DNA of 64,000 nt, taken from Pseudomonas fluorescens (GTDB lineage: Bacteria; Pseudomonadota; Gammaproteobacteria; Pseudomonadales; Pseudomonadaceae). The translations under genes were made by a program, and so were the position numbers. Below the pieces are notes generated by a model. That model was not told the DNA's origin. It saw only the letters and a program-made list of their open reading frames with translations, and did not search any database. The stretch covers positions 62,001 through 126,000 of the forward strand of contig NZ_CP012831.1 in the NCBI RefSeq assembly GCF_001307275.1, read 5' to 3'. This document shows, in pieces, positions 40,294 to 49,167 of the stretch (the stretch's first letter is position 1; each line of letters starts with the position of its first letter).

Positions 40294-41028
40294 TCAATCA
40301 GCCTCATCGATATGCCGATACTCAGCCCCCAACCGCCCCGCCAACTGCCGGGCCCGGCCCAGGCGAATCGGGCCTCTTTCGATGTCGATCAACAGGCACG
40401 GGCAATCCAGGGAGGGCAGTGACAGTCCCTCCTTGACACGCCCATCGGTCATCACCAACACCCGCTGCTGCTCCGCCGGATAACGCCTGCGCCGCGCCAC
40501 CAGCCAGCGCCCGGCCTCGTTCAGCGCCGCCAGCAACGGCGTTCCACCACCGGCGCCCAGGCCATCGAGCCAGTCGCGCAGGCCCGCCGAGGCCTTGAGC
40601 CCTTGCACCTGCCAGTTCGGCTGCGTGCCGCTGGCCGTCAACAGCGCCAGGCGGGCCCGCTGCCGGTAGGCGTCATCGAACAGTTGCGCCAACAAGCCTT
40701 TGCCGTCACTCAAGGCGCGATGACGACGGGTCGAGGCCGACGCATCGACGATGACCAGCCACAGCTCATGGGGCGCCCGATGCCGAGCGTGCCAGCGCAA
40801 GTCTGCATGCCGCTGTGGCCGGCCATTGAGCAACGTTCCCGGCCAGTTCACCGCACCGCTGGCCGCCGCTTTACTGCGGCCCTGGCGTCCCTGCGCCAAC
40901 GTTCCTGCACGGGGTCTGGCATTCGCCCCCGCCGTTGAACGAGGGCGAATGCCTAGGGCTTTTTTGGCCAGCTCGGCACATCGCGCCGGGCCCCGGTTGG
41001 CAACGCCCGGGCAGGCAGGTCGCCCCAT
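40294..41028 (-). CDS. VWA-domain protein, ChlD-like cobaltochelatase accessory subunit
   Basis: The protein has up to 244 residues. It is a von Willebrand factor A domain with the MIDAS-type motif VDASAST and downstream TDGRVKEG. In pseudomonads a ChlI-like ATPase and a ChlD-like VWA protein are encoded beside cobN and are thought to serve as the cobaltochelatase motor subunits. It lacks the N-terminal AAA+ domain of full ChlD, so it is a short form. The given start at 41028 overlaps the chlI gene by 76 bases; a later non-ATG start is possible because the first about 60 residues are low-complexity. Confidence 0.78.
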   Translation of the reverse strand: MGRPACPGVANRGPARCAELAKKALGIRPRSTAGANARPRAGTLAQGRQGRSKAAASGAVNWPGTLLNGRPQRHADLRWHARHRAPHELWLVIVDASASTRRHRALSDGKGLLAQLFDDAYRQRARLALLTASGTQPNWQVQGLKASAGLRDWLDGLGAGGGTPLLAALNEAGRWLVARRRRYPAEQQRVLVMTDGRVKEGLSLPSLDCPCLLIDIERGPIRLGRARQLAGRLGAEYRHIDEAD

Positions 41029-41951
41029 TGGCCTTGGCCTTCATTGGGTTCAGTGGTTTTTCCCGCCCCCGTCCCGGTCGGCGCCTGGGACGGTGCCGAA
41101 TGCCCGCGGCGCCGATGACGCAAGGCAAACTCGGCGACCGCATCGATGTCTTCATCGCTAATGGCATCCGCCCCACGCCAGGCGGCGTGGGCCCGGGCCG
41201 CCCGCAGCCAGACCAGGTCGGCGCGCAAGCCATCGACCCCGGCGGCAAAACAGCGCTCGGTGATCTGCGCCAGCGTCGCATCATCCAAGGCGATCCCAGC
41301 CAAACGGTCGCGCGCCCGCTGGCAACGTTCGCGCAACTGCCGCTGGGCCGTCTCCCACTCCGCGCAGAAGACCGCCGGATCACTGTCGAAATCCAACCGC
41401 CGCCGGATGATCTGGCCGCGTTCAGCCGGTGCGGTGTGACCGTCGAGGGCAACGTTCAGGCCGAAACGGTCGAGCAACTGCGGGCGCAGCTCGCCCTCTT
41501 CCGGGTTCATGGTGCCGATCAGCACAAAGCGCGCCGGATGCCGATGGGAAATGCCGTCGCGCTCGATCAGGTTGGTGCCACTGGCGGCCACATCGAGCAG
41601 CAGGTCCACCAGGTGATCGGGCAGCAGGTTCACTTCATCGACATACAGCACACCACCATCGGCCTTGGCCAGCACGCCGGGAGAAAATTGCGCGCGCCCC
41701 TCTCCCAGGGCCACATCCAGATCGAGGGTGCCCACCAGCCGCTCTTCGGTGGCACCGAGGGGCAAGGTGACGAACTGACCGCTGGCCAGCAGGTCCGCCA
41801 GGCCCCGGGCCAAGGTGGACTTGGCCATGCCCCGTGGGCCCTCGATCAGCACACCGCCGATTTTCGGGTCGATCGCGGCCAGGCACAGGGCCAGTTTCAG
41901 GTCATCAGCGCCGACCACGGCGGAGAGTGGGAAATGGGAGGTATGGGTCAT
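40953..41951 (-). CDS. ChlI-like AAA+ ATPase, cobaltochelatase subunit
   Basis: The protein has 332 residues starting MTHTSHFPLSAVVG. AAA+ features: Walker A GPRGMAKST, Walker B-like VLYVDEVNLL, sensor TMNPEEGELRPQLLDRF. This is the magnesium-chelatase I subunit family; beside cobN it should form part of the aerobic cobalt chelatase that inserts cobalt into hydrogenobyrinate a,c-diamide. The Pro/Gly-rich C-terminal tail (about 275-332) overlaps the VWA gene start. It is separated from cobN by 174 bases containing a REPIN. Confidence 0.87.
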   Translation of the reverse strand: MTHTSHFPLSAVVGADDLKLALCLAAIDPKIGGVLIEGPRGMAKSTLARGLADLLASGQFVTLPLGATEERLVGTLDLDVALGEGRAQFSPGVLAKADGGVLYVDEVNLLPDHLVDLLLDVAASGTNLIERDGISHRHPARFVLIGTMNPEEGELRPQLLDRFGLNVALDGHTAPAERGQIIRRRLDFDSDPAVFCAEWETAQRQLRERCQRARDRLAGIALDDATLAQITERCFAAGVDGLRADLVWLRAARAHAAWRGADAISDEDIDAVAEFALRHRRRGHSAPSQAPTGTGAGKTTEPNEGQGQWGDLPARALPTGARRDVPSWPKKP

Positions 41952-41984
41952 GCTGAAGGCCTCATGGATGTGCGGGGTTGCCCT

Positions 41985-42101
41985 GTGGCGAGGGAGCTTG
42001 CTCCCGCTGGGGCGCGCAGCGGCCCCCAGAACCTGAGGTCCCAGTGCCCTTCCAGAACGACGACTGCTGCGCAGCCGAGCGGGAGCAAGCTCCCTCGCCA
42101 C
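41985..42101. repeat. REPIN, class GCGAGGGAGCTTGCTCCCGCT
   Basis: Inverted pair of the third REP class, with a longer internal spacer of about 70 bases, inside the cob operon between cobN and chlI. Confidence 0.9.
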
Positions 42102-42125
42102 AAGTGCGCGTCTGTTGTGCTCATT

Positions 42126-45100
42126 TCAGCCATCCTCCTCGATGTCCAACAACAAATTCTCCAACGCCTCGCGATACTCCCCCGGGTCCTGCCACATCCC
42201 CCGCTGCTGCGCTTCGAGCATGCGCTCGGTCATGTCCCGCAGGGCGTCGGGGTTGTGCTGGCGGACGAAATCCCGGGTGTCCGGATCGAGCAGGTAGGCA
42301 TCGGCCAGCAAAGCGTACTGGTGATCGTCGATCAGCTGCGTGGTGGCGTCGAAGGCGAACAGGTTGTCCACCGTCGCCGCCAGTTCGAACGCGCCTTTAT
42401 AGCCGTGGCGCTTGACCCCGTCGATCCACTTCGGATTGGCCGCGCGGGAACGGATGACGCGGTTGAGTTCTTCTTTCAGGGTACGGATCCTGGGCAGGTC
42501 CGGCTGACTGTGATCGCCGTGATAGCTGGCCGCGGCTTCCCCGCTGAGGGTCTCCACCGCTGCCAGCATGCCGCCCTGGAACTGGTAGTAATCATTGGAA
42601 TCGAGCAGGTCGTGCTCGCGGTTGTCCTGGTTCTGCAGCACCGCTTGCACCTGGCTCAGGCGTTGGGAGAACTGCTCCCGGGCCGCGGTGCCTTCATCGC
42701 TGCCGCCGTAAGCGTAGCCACCCCAGTTCAGGTACACCTCGGCCAAGTCTTCGCGGCTCTGCCACAAGCGACCGTCGATCGCACCCTGCACACCCGCGCC
42801 ATAGGCACCGGGCTTGGCACCGAAAATCCGCCAGCCGGCCTGGCGCGCCGCGTCTTGAGGCTCAAGGCCCGATGCCAGCAACGCTTCGCGCTCACCACGC
42901 ACCTTGGCCGCCAAGGGGTTCAGGTCGTCCGGTTCATCGAGGGCGGCGACAGCCTGCACGGCGGCATCGAACAGGCGGATCAGGTTGGCGAAGGCGTCCC
43001 GGAAGAACCCGGACACCCGCAGCGTCACATCGACCCGCGGCCGGTCCAGCAGGCTCAGCGGCAGGATCTCGAAGTCATCGACTCGCTGGCTGCCGGTGGC
43101 CCACACCGGACGCACACCCATCAGCGCCATGGCCTGGGCAATATCATCACCGCCAGTACGCATGGTGGCGGTGCCCCACACCGACAGGCCGAGCTGGCGC
43201 AGGTGATCACCGTGGTCCTGCAAGTGACGTTCAAGGATCAGGTTCGCCGACTGGAAACCGATGCGCCACGCCGTGGTGGTGGGCAGGTTGCGCACGTCCA
43301 CCGAGAAGAAATTGCGCCCGGTGGGCAACACATCCAGGCGCCCGCGACTCGGCGCACCGCTGGGGCCGGCCGGCACGAAGCGCCCGCTCAAGGCATCGAG
43401 CAGGCCATGCATTTCCGCCGGACCGCAGGCGTCCAGGCGTGGCGCCACGACGGCTCGCAGGTTTTCAATGATGCCGCCCACCACCTCCCAACCCGGCGCG
43501 TCGAGCTGCTCAACCGCGCCGTCCAACGCCTGCTCGATCAACTGCGCGGCGAACAGCTCCAGGCGCTCGCGGGTATCGCCGGCGCTGCGCCAGGGCTCGG
43601 CGCTGATCCGGCGCAATGCCTCGGGACAGTCGCCCATCCAGGGTTCGGCCAGGGCGCAATCCAGCGGATCGAAGCCCAGCCCGAACGCCTTCGCCAGCGC
43701 CCGCAGCAGGCTCGACTGCGCACCCTTGCCGTCGCCCCGGGGAATGCGCAGCAACGCCAGCAGGGTGTCGATGCGCAGTCGTCCGCTGGGCGATTCGCCA
43801 AAAATGTGCAGGCCGTCGCGGATCTGCGACTCCTTCAAGTCGCACAGGTACGTGTCCAGGCGTGGCAGCCAGATCGCGGCGTCAGCATCGCTGTCGAGGC
43901 CGGCATCCAGTTGCAGCTCGCGGTCGATGTGGGTCTCGCGCACCAGGTTGAGGATGTCCCGTTGCAGTTCCCGGGCGCGGCGCGGATCGAGCAATTGCGC
44001 CTCGTAGTATTCGTCGGCCAGCAGCTCGAGGTTACGCAGCGGTCCGTAGGTTTCGGCCCGGGTCAGCGGCGGCATCAAGTGGTCGATGATCACCGCCTGG
44101 GTGCGACGCTTGGCCTGGGCGCCCTCGCCCGGGTCGTTGACGATGAACGGGTAGATGTTCGGCAATGGCCCCAACAGCACGTCCGGCCAGCAATTTTCCG
44201 AGAGCCCGACACCTTTGCCCGGCAGCCATTCGAGGTTGCCGTGCTTGCCGACGTGGATCACCCCGTGGACGCCGTAGGTGTGGCGCAACCAGAAATAAAA
44301 CGCCAGGTAACCGTGGGGCGGCACCAGGTCCGGGTCGTGGTACACCGCACTCGGGTCGACCTGATAACCACGGGCCGGCTGGATGCCGACGAAGGTCAGG
44401 CCCAAGCGCAGGCCGGCGACCATCAGGCGGCCATCGCGGAACATCGGATCCTGCTCGGGCGAGCCCCAGCGCGCCAGCACCGCTTGGCGATTGGCCTCGG
44501 GCAGCGCGTCGAACATGGCCAGGTAGGCATCCAGGGCCAGGCTCTGGTGACACGGACGCAGGTCGAGGCTGTCCAGGTCGTTACTGACCCCGCCGAGCAA
44601 TTGCTGGATCAACGCAGTGCCGCTCGCCGGCAGTTCGGCCGGCAGTGGATAGCCCTCGGCCTGCATGGCCCGCAGGATATTCAAGGCCGCCGCTGGCGTA
44701 TCCAGGCCGACGCCATTGCCGATGCGTCCGTCCCGGGTCGGGTAGTTGGCGAGGATCAGCGCCACACGCTTCTGCCCATTGGGCAGGCGCGCCAGGGTGG
44801 TCCAACGTTGGGCCAGCTCGGCGACAAAATCCATGCGTTCGGGTACGGCGCGGTAGCAGACCACGTCGCTCTGGCTGCGCTCACTGCGCCAGGCCAGGTC
44901 CTTGAAACTGATGGGGCGGCTGATGATCCGCCCGTCCAGCTCCGGCAAGGCAATGTGCATCGCCAGATCCCGTGGCCCCAGGCCCTGCTCGCTGGCGCGC
45001 CAGCCCGGTTCGTTGTCCTGGGCGCAAATGGCCTGGATCACCGGGATATTGCGGCGAAACGGTCGCAAGTGCGGGGCTTCGGGGCTGGATTGAGCGAAGC

Positions 45101-45899
45101 CGGTGGTATTGAGGATCACCCCCGCTTCCACTTCATCCAACCAGTCCTCCACCCGCGCCAGGCAACCGGGCTCCTTGAGGCTCGCCACGGCAATCGGCAA
45201 CGGATTGAGCCCCGCCGCTTGCAGGCGCTGGCAAAACACGTCGATGAACGCGGTGTTCGCCGCTTGCAAGTGGGAACGATAAAACAGCACCGCCGCCACC
45301 GGTTGCCCGGCGTTCCACTCGGCTTGCCAATCGCCGAGGCTGGCGCTGGTTTTCTTCGGGTGATAGATCGCCGTGCGCGGCAGGGTCTGCGGCTCGGCCC
45401 ACGGATAATCGCGGCCGAACCATTGACTGCCGAGGTTGTGAAACAGGTCCAGGGCATTGCCCAGGCCGCCCTGGCGCAAAAACTGCCAGAGCCGGTCGCG
45501 GTCCTCGACGGCCACGTTGCTCAGGTCACTGAGCTCCGGGTCCGGTCGATCATCCCCCGGCACCAGGATCAGCTTCACCCCGCGCCCGGCCAGGTCCATC
45601 AGGCGCTCGATGCCGTAGCGCCAATAGCCAATGCCGCCGTGCAGCGACAGCAGGATAACCTTGGCGTGGCGCAGCACGTCTTCGAAATACAGATCCACCG
45701 AGGCGTGGTTCTGCACCTGCATCGGGTTGGCGAGGCGAAACTCCGGATAATCGCCCGGCAATTGCTTCGCCGCTTCGGCCAGCAGCGCCAGGCTGGAGTC
45801 GCCGCTGCACAGGATCACCAGTTCGGCGGGGGTTTGCCCCAGGTCGGCAATGTTGTCATCCGACACGAAACCGCCGGGCTGGGTCCTGAGCAGGTGCAT
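42126..45899 (-). CDS. cobN: Cobaltochelatase large subunit CobN
   Basis: The protein has 1257 residues, the normal length. It is the large, substrate-binding subunit of the ATP-dependent aerobic cobaltochelatase that inserts Co(II) into hydrogenobyrinic acid a,c-diamide. CobN/BchH features include HVGKHGNLEWLPGKGVGLS in the middle and the C-terminal NSNDYYQFQGG and NPKWIDGVKRHGYKGA segments (here LDSNDYYQFQGG). It starts three bases after the cobW stop, so the operon reads cobW-cobN-chlI-VWA from the leftward cobalamin riboswitch. Confidence 0.96.
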   Translation of the reverse strand: MHLLRTQPGGFVSDDNIADLGQTPAELVILCSGDSSLALLAEAAKQLPGDYPEFRLANPMQVQNHASVDLYFEDVLRHAKVILLSLHGGIGYWRYGIERLMDLAGRGVKLILVPGDDRPDPELSDLSNVAVEDRDRLWQFLRQGGLGNALDLFHNLGSQWFGRDYPWAEPQTLPRTAIYHPKKTSASLGDWQAEWNAGQPVAAVLFYRSHLQAANTAFIDVFCQRLQAAGLNPLPIAVASLKEPGCLARVEDWLDEVEAGVILNTTGFAQSSPEAPHLRPFRRNIPVIQAICAQDNEPGWRASEQGLGPRDLAMHIALPELDGRIISRPISFKDLAWRSERSQSDVVCYRAVPERMDFVAELAQRWTTLARLPNGQKRVALILANYPTRDGRIGNGVGLDTPAAALNILRAMQAEGYPLPAELPASGTALIQQLLGGVSNDLDSLDLRPCHQSLALDAYLAMFDALPEANRQAVLARWGSPEQDPMFRDGRLMVAGLRLGLTFVGIQPARGYQVDPSAVYHDPDLVPPHGYLAFYFWLRHTYGVHGVIHVGKHGNLEWLPGKGVGLSENCWPDVLLGPLPNIYPFIVNDPGEGAQAKRRTQAVIIDHLMPPLTRAETYGPLRNLELLADEYYEAQLLDPRRARELQRDILNLVRETHIDRELQLDAGLDSDADAAIWLPRLDTYLCDLKESQIRDGLHIFGESPSGRLRIDTLLALLRIPRGDGKGAQSSLLRALAKAFGLGFDPLDCALAEPWMGDCPEALRRISAEPWRSAGDTRERLELFAAQLIEQALDGAVEQLDAPGWEVVGGIIENLRAVVAPRLDACGPAEMHGLLDALSGRFVPAGPSGAPSRGRLDVLPTGRNFFSVDVRNLPTTTAWRIGFQSANLILERHLQDHGDHLRQLGLSVWGTATMRTGGDDIAQAMALMGVRPVWATGSQRVDDFEILPLSLLDRPRVDVTLRVSGFFRDAFANLIRLFDAAVQAVAALDEPDDLNPLAAKVRGEREALLASGLEPQDAARQAGWRIFGAKPGAYGAGVQGAIDGRLWQSREDLAEVYLNWGGYAYGGSDEGTAAREQFSQRLSQVQAVLQNQDNREHDLLDSNDYYQFQGGMLAAVETLSGEAAASYHGDHSQPDLPRIRTLKEELNRVIRSRAANPKWIDGVKRHGYKGAFELAATVDNLFAFDATTQLIDDHQYALLADAYLLDPDTRDFVRQHNPDALRDMTERMLEAQQRGMWQDPGEYREALENLLLDIEEDG

Positions 45900-45902
45900 G
45901 GC

Positions 45903-46967
45903 TTAGGCGCTGAGGGCGGCGCGCAACTGCGCTTCAAGCAGCGCAGCGTCCAGCGCCTGGCCGATCAGCACCAGACGGGTGACCCGCGCTTCCTCGGCGC
46001 CCCACTGGCGGTCGAAATGTTTGTCGAAACGCGTGCCAACGCCCTGGATCAGCAGGCGCATCGGCTTGTTCGGGATCGCCGCGAAACCCTTGACCCGCAG
46101 CACACCGTGCTGGACCACCAGTTGCGTCAGCGCGTCCAGCAACAGGCTTTCGTCGGCCTGGGGCAGCTCGATGGAGATGGAATCGAAGGCGTCGTGATCG
46201 TGGTCGTCATCGTCGCCATCGTGGTGATGGTCGTGATGGCTGTGGCGGCCGTCGATGTGCTCTTCGGAACCGGCGCCCAGGCCGATCAACACGTCCAGCG
46301 GCAGGCGACCGCTGCTGGCTTCGATGACCTTGACCGCCGGCGGCAACTCTTCGGCGACTTCCAGGCGAACCTTGGCCAGGTCTTCAGGGCTGATCAGGTC
46401 GGCTTTGTTGAGGATCACCAGGTCAGCGCTGGCCAGTTGGTCGGCGAACAGTTCGTGCAGCGGCGATTCGTGGTCCAGGTTCGGATCGAGTTTGCGCTGG
46501 GCATCGACCTGGTCGGGGAAGGCGGCGAAGGTGCCGGCGGCCACGGCCGGGCTGTCGACCACAGTGATCACCGCATCGACGGTGCAGGCGCTGCGGATTT
46601 CCGGCCATTGAAAGGCCTGGACCAACGGCTTGGGCAAAGCCAGGCCGGAGGTTTCGATCAGGATATGGTCGAGGTCGCCACGCCGGGCCACCAGCTCGCG
46701 CATCACCGGGAAGAATTCTTCCTGCACCGTGCAGCACAGGCAGCCGTTGGCCAGTTCGTAGACGCGGCCGTTGGCTTCTTCTTCGGTGCAACCGATGGCG
46801 CACTGCTTGAGGATCTCGCCGTCGATACCCAGCTCGCCAAACTCGTTGACGATCACGGCGATGCGCCGGCCTTGGGCGTTGTCGAGCATGTGCCGCAGCA
46901 AAGTGGTCTTACCCGAGCCGAGAAAGCCGGTGACGATGGTGACGGGGAGTTTGGCCAGTGTTTTCAT
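45903..46967 (-). CDS. cobW: CobW-type GTPase/metallochaperone
   Basis: The protein has 354 residues. G3E GTPase with Walker A GFLGSGKTT, the metal-binding CLCC motif (NGCLCCTVQEE), NKAD and a striking His/Asp-rich loop (HSHHDHHHDGDDDDHDHD, about 246-263). It is thought to deliver cobalt for corrin ring metalation. The ATG at 46967 has AGGG upstream. First gene of the leftward operon, about 105 bases downstream of the cobalamin riboswitch. The His-rich stretch may also store or sense metal. Confidence 0.95.
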   Translation of the reverse strand: MKTLAKLPVTIVTGFLGSGKTTLLRHMLDNAQGRRIAVIVNEFGELGIDGEILKQCAIGCTEEEANGRVYELANGCLCCTVQEEFFPVMRELVARRGDLDHILIETSGLALPKPLVQAFQWPEIRSACTVDAVITVVDSPAVAAGTFAAFPDQVDAQRKLDPNLDHESPLHELFADQLASADLVILNKADLISPEDLAKVRLEVAEELPPAVKVIEASSGRLPLDVLIGLGAGSEEHIDGRHSHHDHHHDGDDDDHDHDAFDSISIELPQADESLLLDALTQLVVQHGVLRVKGFAAIPNKPMRLLIQGVGTRFDKHFDRQWGAEEARVTRLVLIGQALDAALLEAQLRAALSA

Positions 46968-47071
46968 CGGATGCCCTTTGGCAAGGTGGCGGGCAAACGG
47001 GACGACAACCGCAGGCACAGGTGTGCACGGAAGATTTCGCCACCGGATCACCCCGCCCGGTTGTAGTGAGA

Positions 47072-47270
47072 ATCTGTCTCGAGGCAGGTCTCCTGGCTGA
47101 CGGCGGGCCAGTCTTTCGACTGGCAATGGCTGCGCCTTCCCGTGCGCCTTTGGTAAAAGGGCATGCACAGTGGCCTTGCAGAAACCTCACCGTTCACAGT
47201 TGCGGGGGCAGCCGCGGCTTGGACCGCGTTCCCTTCTTAGCTTCGGCGCAGGCCGAAGAACCTCGAAGGC
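47072..47270 (-). promoter_or_regulatory. Cobalamin riboswitch of the cobW-cobN operon
   Basis: On the reverse strand the conserved elements appear in order: AAGGGAACGCGGT, GCGGCTGCCCCCGCAACTGT (B12 box core), GGCCACTG, ACGGGAAGGC and GTCAGCCAGGAGACCTGCC. It lies 105 bases before the cobW ATG and points at it. Adenosylcobalamin binding should reduce expression. Ends are approximate. Confidence 0.92.
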
Positions 47271-47339
47271 GCAAGGCTACGCAGGGTGTGGGGGCGGGTC
47301 AATCTCCGCAAGTGAGTTCTGCGGTGTCTTTGCCGCCGC

Positions 47340-47407
47340 CATCGCGAGCAAGCTCGCTCCCACAGGGGGCTGTGGGATCCAATGTGGGAGCGAGCTTGCT
47401 CGCGATG
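47340..47407. repeat. REPIN, class GCGAGCTTGCTCGCGAT
   Basis: Compact inverted REP pair (spacer about 20 bases) lying between the two divergent riboswitches, where it separates the two transcription units. Confidence 0.9.
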
Positions 47408-47465
47408 GGCTGCGCAGCGGCCCCCTGTGCATTGACGGCCCCGCCCCACCCATGCTCTCCTGTGC

Positions 47466-47680
47466 GCCTAGTTACGGGTGCCCTTCACAGGGTGAAACGG
47501 GAAACCGGTGAATCGTGTGCTTTACTCCAAAGCCACGTCAGTCCGGTGCTGCCCCCGCAACGGTAAGCGAGCGAAGCGTCTGAACCACTGTGTCTGCCCT
47601 GCTACAAGGGCGCATGGGAAGGTGACGCTTGCAGGCAAGGCCCAGCCCCTGCCCCTCGCGAGCCCGGAGACCGGCCCATG
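47466..47680 (+). promoter_or_regulatory. Cobalamin riboswitch of the cbtBA-cobE-cobM operon
   Basis: Conserved elements in order: GGGTGCCC, AACGGGAAACCGGTGA, GTGCTGCCCCCGCAACGGTAAGC, CCACTGTG, TGGGAAGGTGACGC and GCGAGCCCGGAGACCGGCC. It ends about 115 bases before the cbtB ATG and points at it. This is the second, separate B12 sensor in the same intergenic region. Confidence 0.92.
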
Positions 47681-47793
47681 ACTCAAGCATCAACAAACCC
47701 GCGGTGGGCGGGCGCTGTTCGAACCTTGGCGATCTTTCGCCCGGGGTCTCATTGCGCTCGCATCCCCACGGAACAAAAACAGAGGGAAGCGCC

Positions 47794-47982
47794 ATGTCGA
47801 CCATCAGCAGCACCGCCCGCACCGCCAGCAGCACCACCACCCTGAGCCAACGCCTGAGCGCCGCGATCCTGGCTTCGATCCTGGGCGCGGGGCTGGTCTA
47901 TTTCGCCGGTTTCTCCCACATCGAAGCGGTGCACAACGCCGCCCACGATACCCGCCACAGCGCCGCCTTCCCCTGCCATTGA
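47794..47982 (+). CDS. cbtB: CbtB, small cobalt transporter subunit
   Basis: The protein has 62 residues with one membrane helix (LSAAILASILGAGLVYFAGF) followed by the family tail FSHIEAVHNAAHDTRHSAAFPCH, here HNAAHDTRHSAAFPCH, with conserved His and Cys that may bind cobalt. The ATG at 47794 has GGAAG 4 bases upstream. It is predicted to work with CbtA in cobalt uptake and lies directly under a cobalamin riboswitch, as the family usually does. Confidence 0.93.
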   Translation: MSTISSTARTASSTTTLSQRLSAAILASILGAGLVYFAGFSHIEAVHNAAHDTRHSAAFPCH

Positions 47983-47993
47983 GAACTGACGAC

Positions 47994-48689
47994 ATGATCA
48001 AGCGTATCGCGCAGACCGCCGGTTTCAGCGGCTTGCTGGCCGCCCTGCTGCTGACCCTGTTGCAGAGTTTCTGGGTATCGCCGCTGATTCTCCAGGCGGA
48101 AACCTTCGAGAAGGCCCCGGCGACCGAGGTCCATGAGCACACCGACGGTGTGGCCCACACCCATGATGCCGAGGCCTGGGAACCGGAAGATGGCTGGCAG
48201 CGCGTGCTGTCCACCACCGGCGGCAACCTGGTGGTCGCCGTGGGTTTTGCCCTGATGCTAGCGGGCCTGTACACCTTGCGCACACCGACTCGCACCTCCC
48301 AGGGTCTGCTCTGGGGCCTGGCCGGTTATGCCACTTTCGTCCTGGCACCCACCCTCGGCCTGCCCCCGGAATTGCCCGGCACCGCAGCGGCCGACCTGGC
48401 CCAGCGGCAGATGTGGTGGATCGGCACCGCGGCCTCGACGGCGGTGGGCATTGCCCTGATTGCCTTCGGCCGGCATTGGCTGCTCAAGCTGCTGGGCGTG
48501 GCGACGTTGCTGGTGCCCCACGTTATCGGTGCGCCGCAGCCCGAAGTCCACTCGATGCTGGCGCCCGAAGCGCTGGAAAGCCAGTTCAAGATCGCCTCGC
48601 AGGTGACCAACGTCGCCTTCTGGCTGGCCCTGGGCCTGATCAGCGCCTGGCTGTTTCGCCGTGACGGCCAAGCCCACCACGACGCATGA
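47994..48689 (+). CDS. cbtA: CbtA, predicted cobalt transporter
   Basis: This 231-residue membrane protein has about five hydrophobic segments and a His-rich periplasmic loop (EVHEHTDGVAHTHDAEAW) expected to bind metal. It is the partner of CbtB, 11 bases upstream. The start at 47994 (MIKRIAQTAGF) fits family starts; an in-frame codon at 47979 would overlap cbtB. It overlaps the next gene by ATGA. Confidence 0.92.
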   Translation: MIKRIAQTAGFSGLLAALLLTLLQSFWVSPLILQAETFEKAPATEVHEHTDGVAHTHDAEAWEPEDGWQRVLSTTGGNLVVAVGFALMLAGLYTLRTPTRTSQGLLWGLAGYATFVLAPTLGLPPELPGTAAADLAQRQMWWIGTAASTAVGIALIAFGRHWLLKLLGVATLLVPHVIGAPQPEVHSMLAPEALESQFKIASQVTNVAFWLALGLISAWLFRRDGQAHHDA

Positions 48690-49090
48690 GCACCGGGTCG
48701 ATCCTGGTGATCGGCTTGGGCTGCCAGCGCGGATGCCCCGCCAGCACGCTGCGGGCCTTGCTCGAACAGACGTTGCTGGCCCACGGCATCGAACTTCAAC
48801 AGGTACGGGCCCTGGCCAGTATCGACCTCAAGCGTGACGAGCCCGGGCTGCTGGAGCTGGCCGGGCAACTGGCCTTGCCGCTGACCTGCTTCAGTGCCGA
48901 ACAGTTGGCCGGTTACGAGCGGCGGCTCAGCCATCGTTCCGAGATCGCCTTCGCGCAAACCGGTTGCTACGGCATCGCCGAAAGCGCCGCCCTGGCCTTG
49001 GCCGATCAATTGGGCACGACGCCCGCAACCCTGCTGATTCCCCGTCAAACAGGCCCCATGAGCACGTTGGCATTGGCGGTCGTGGCGTAA
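48686..49090 (+). CDS. cobE: CobE/GbiG C-terminal-type cobalamin biosynthesis protein
   Basis: The protein has 134 residues. The pattern VIGLGCQRGCPASTLRALL, SIDLKRDEPGLLELA and FAQTGCYGIAESAAL matches the CobE/CbiG C-terminal domain. In the aerobic pathway CobE is needed at an early-middle ring step but its exact reaction is not well defined; in the anaerobic pathway the fused CbiG opens the lactone. It overlaps cbtA by four bases and precedes cobM. Confidence 0.9.
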   Translation: MSTGSILVIGLGCQRGCPASTLRALLEQTLLAHGIELQQVRALASIDLKRDEPGLLELAGQLALPLTCFSAEQLAGYERRLSHRSEIAFAQTGCYGIAESAALALADQLGTTPATLLIPRQTGPMSTLALAVVA

Positions 49091-49167
49091 ATCCCGATAA
49101 TCGCCGCCCAGGATCATGAGCGATCTTCATCTGGGCGACGCTCACCCACCTTTCACAGGAGCCGGTC

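Noticed and set aside
40935..47066. A 2043-codon open frame on the + strand
   Set aside because: It is antisense to cobN and cobW, whose protein families are clear. High GC leaves few stops in the opposite frame, and the translation is low-complexity without domains.
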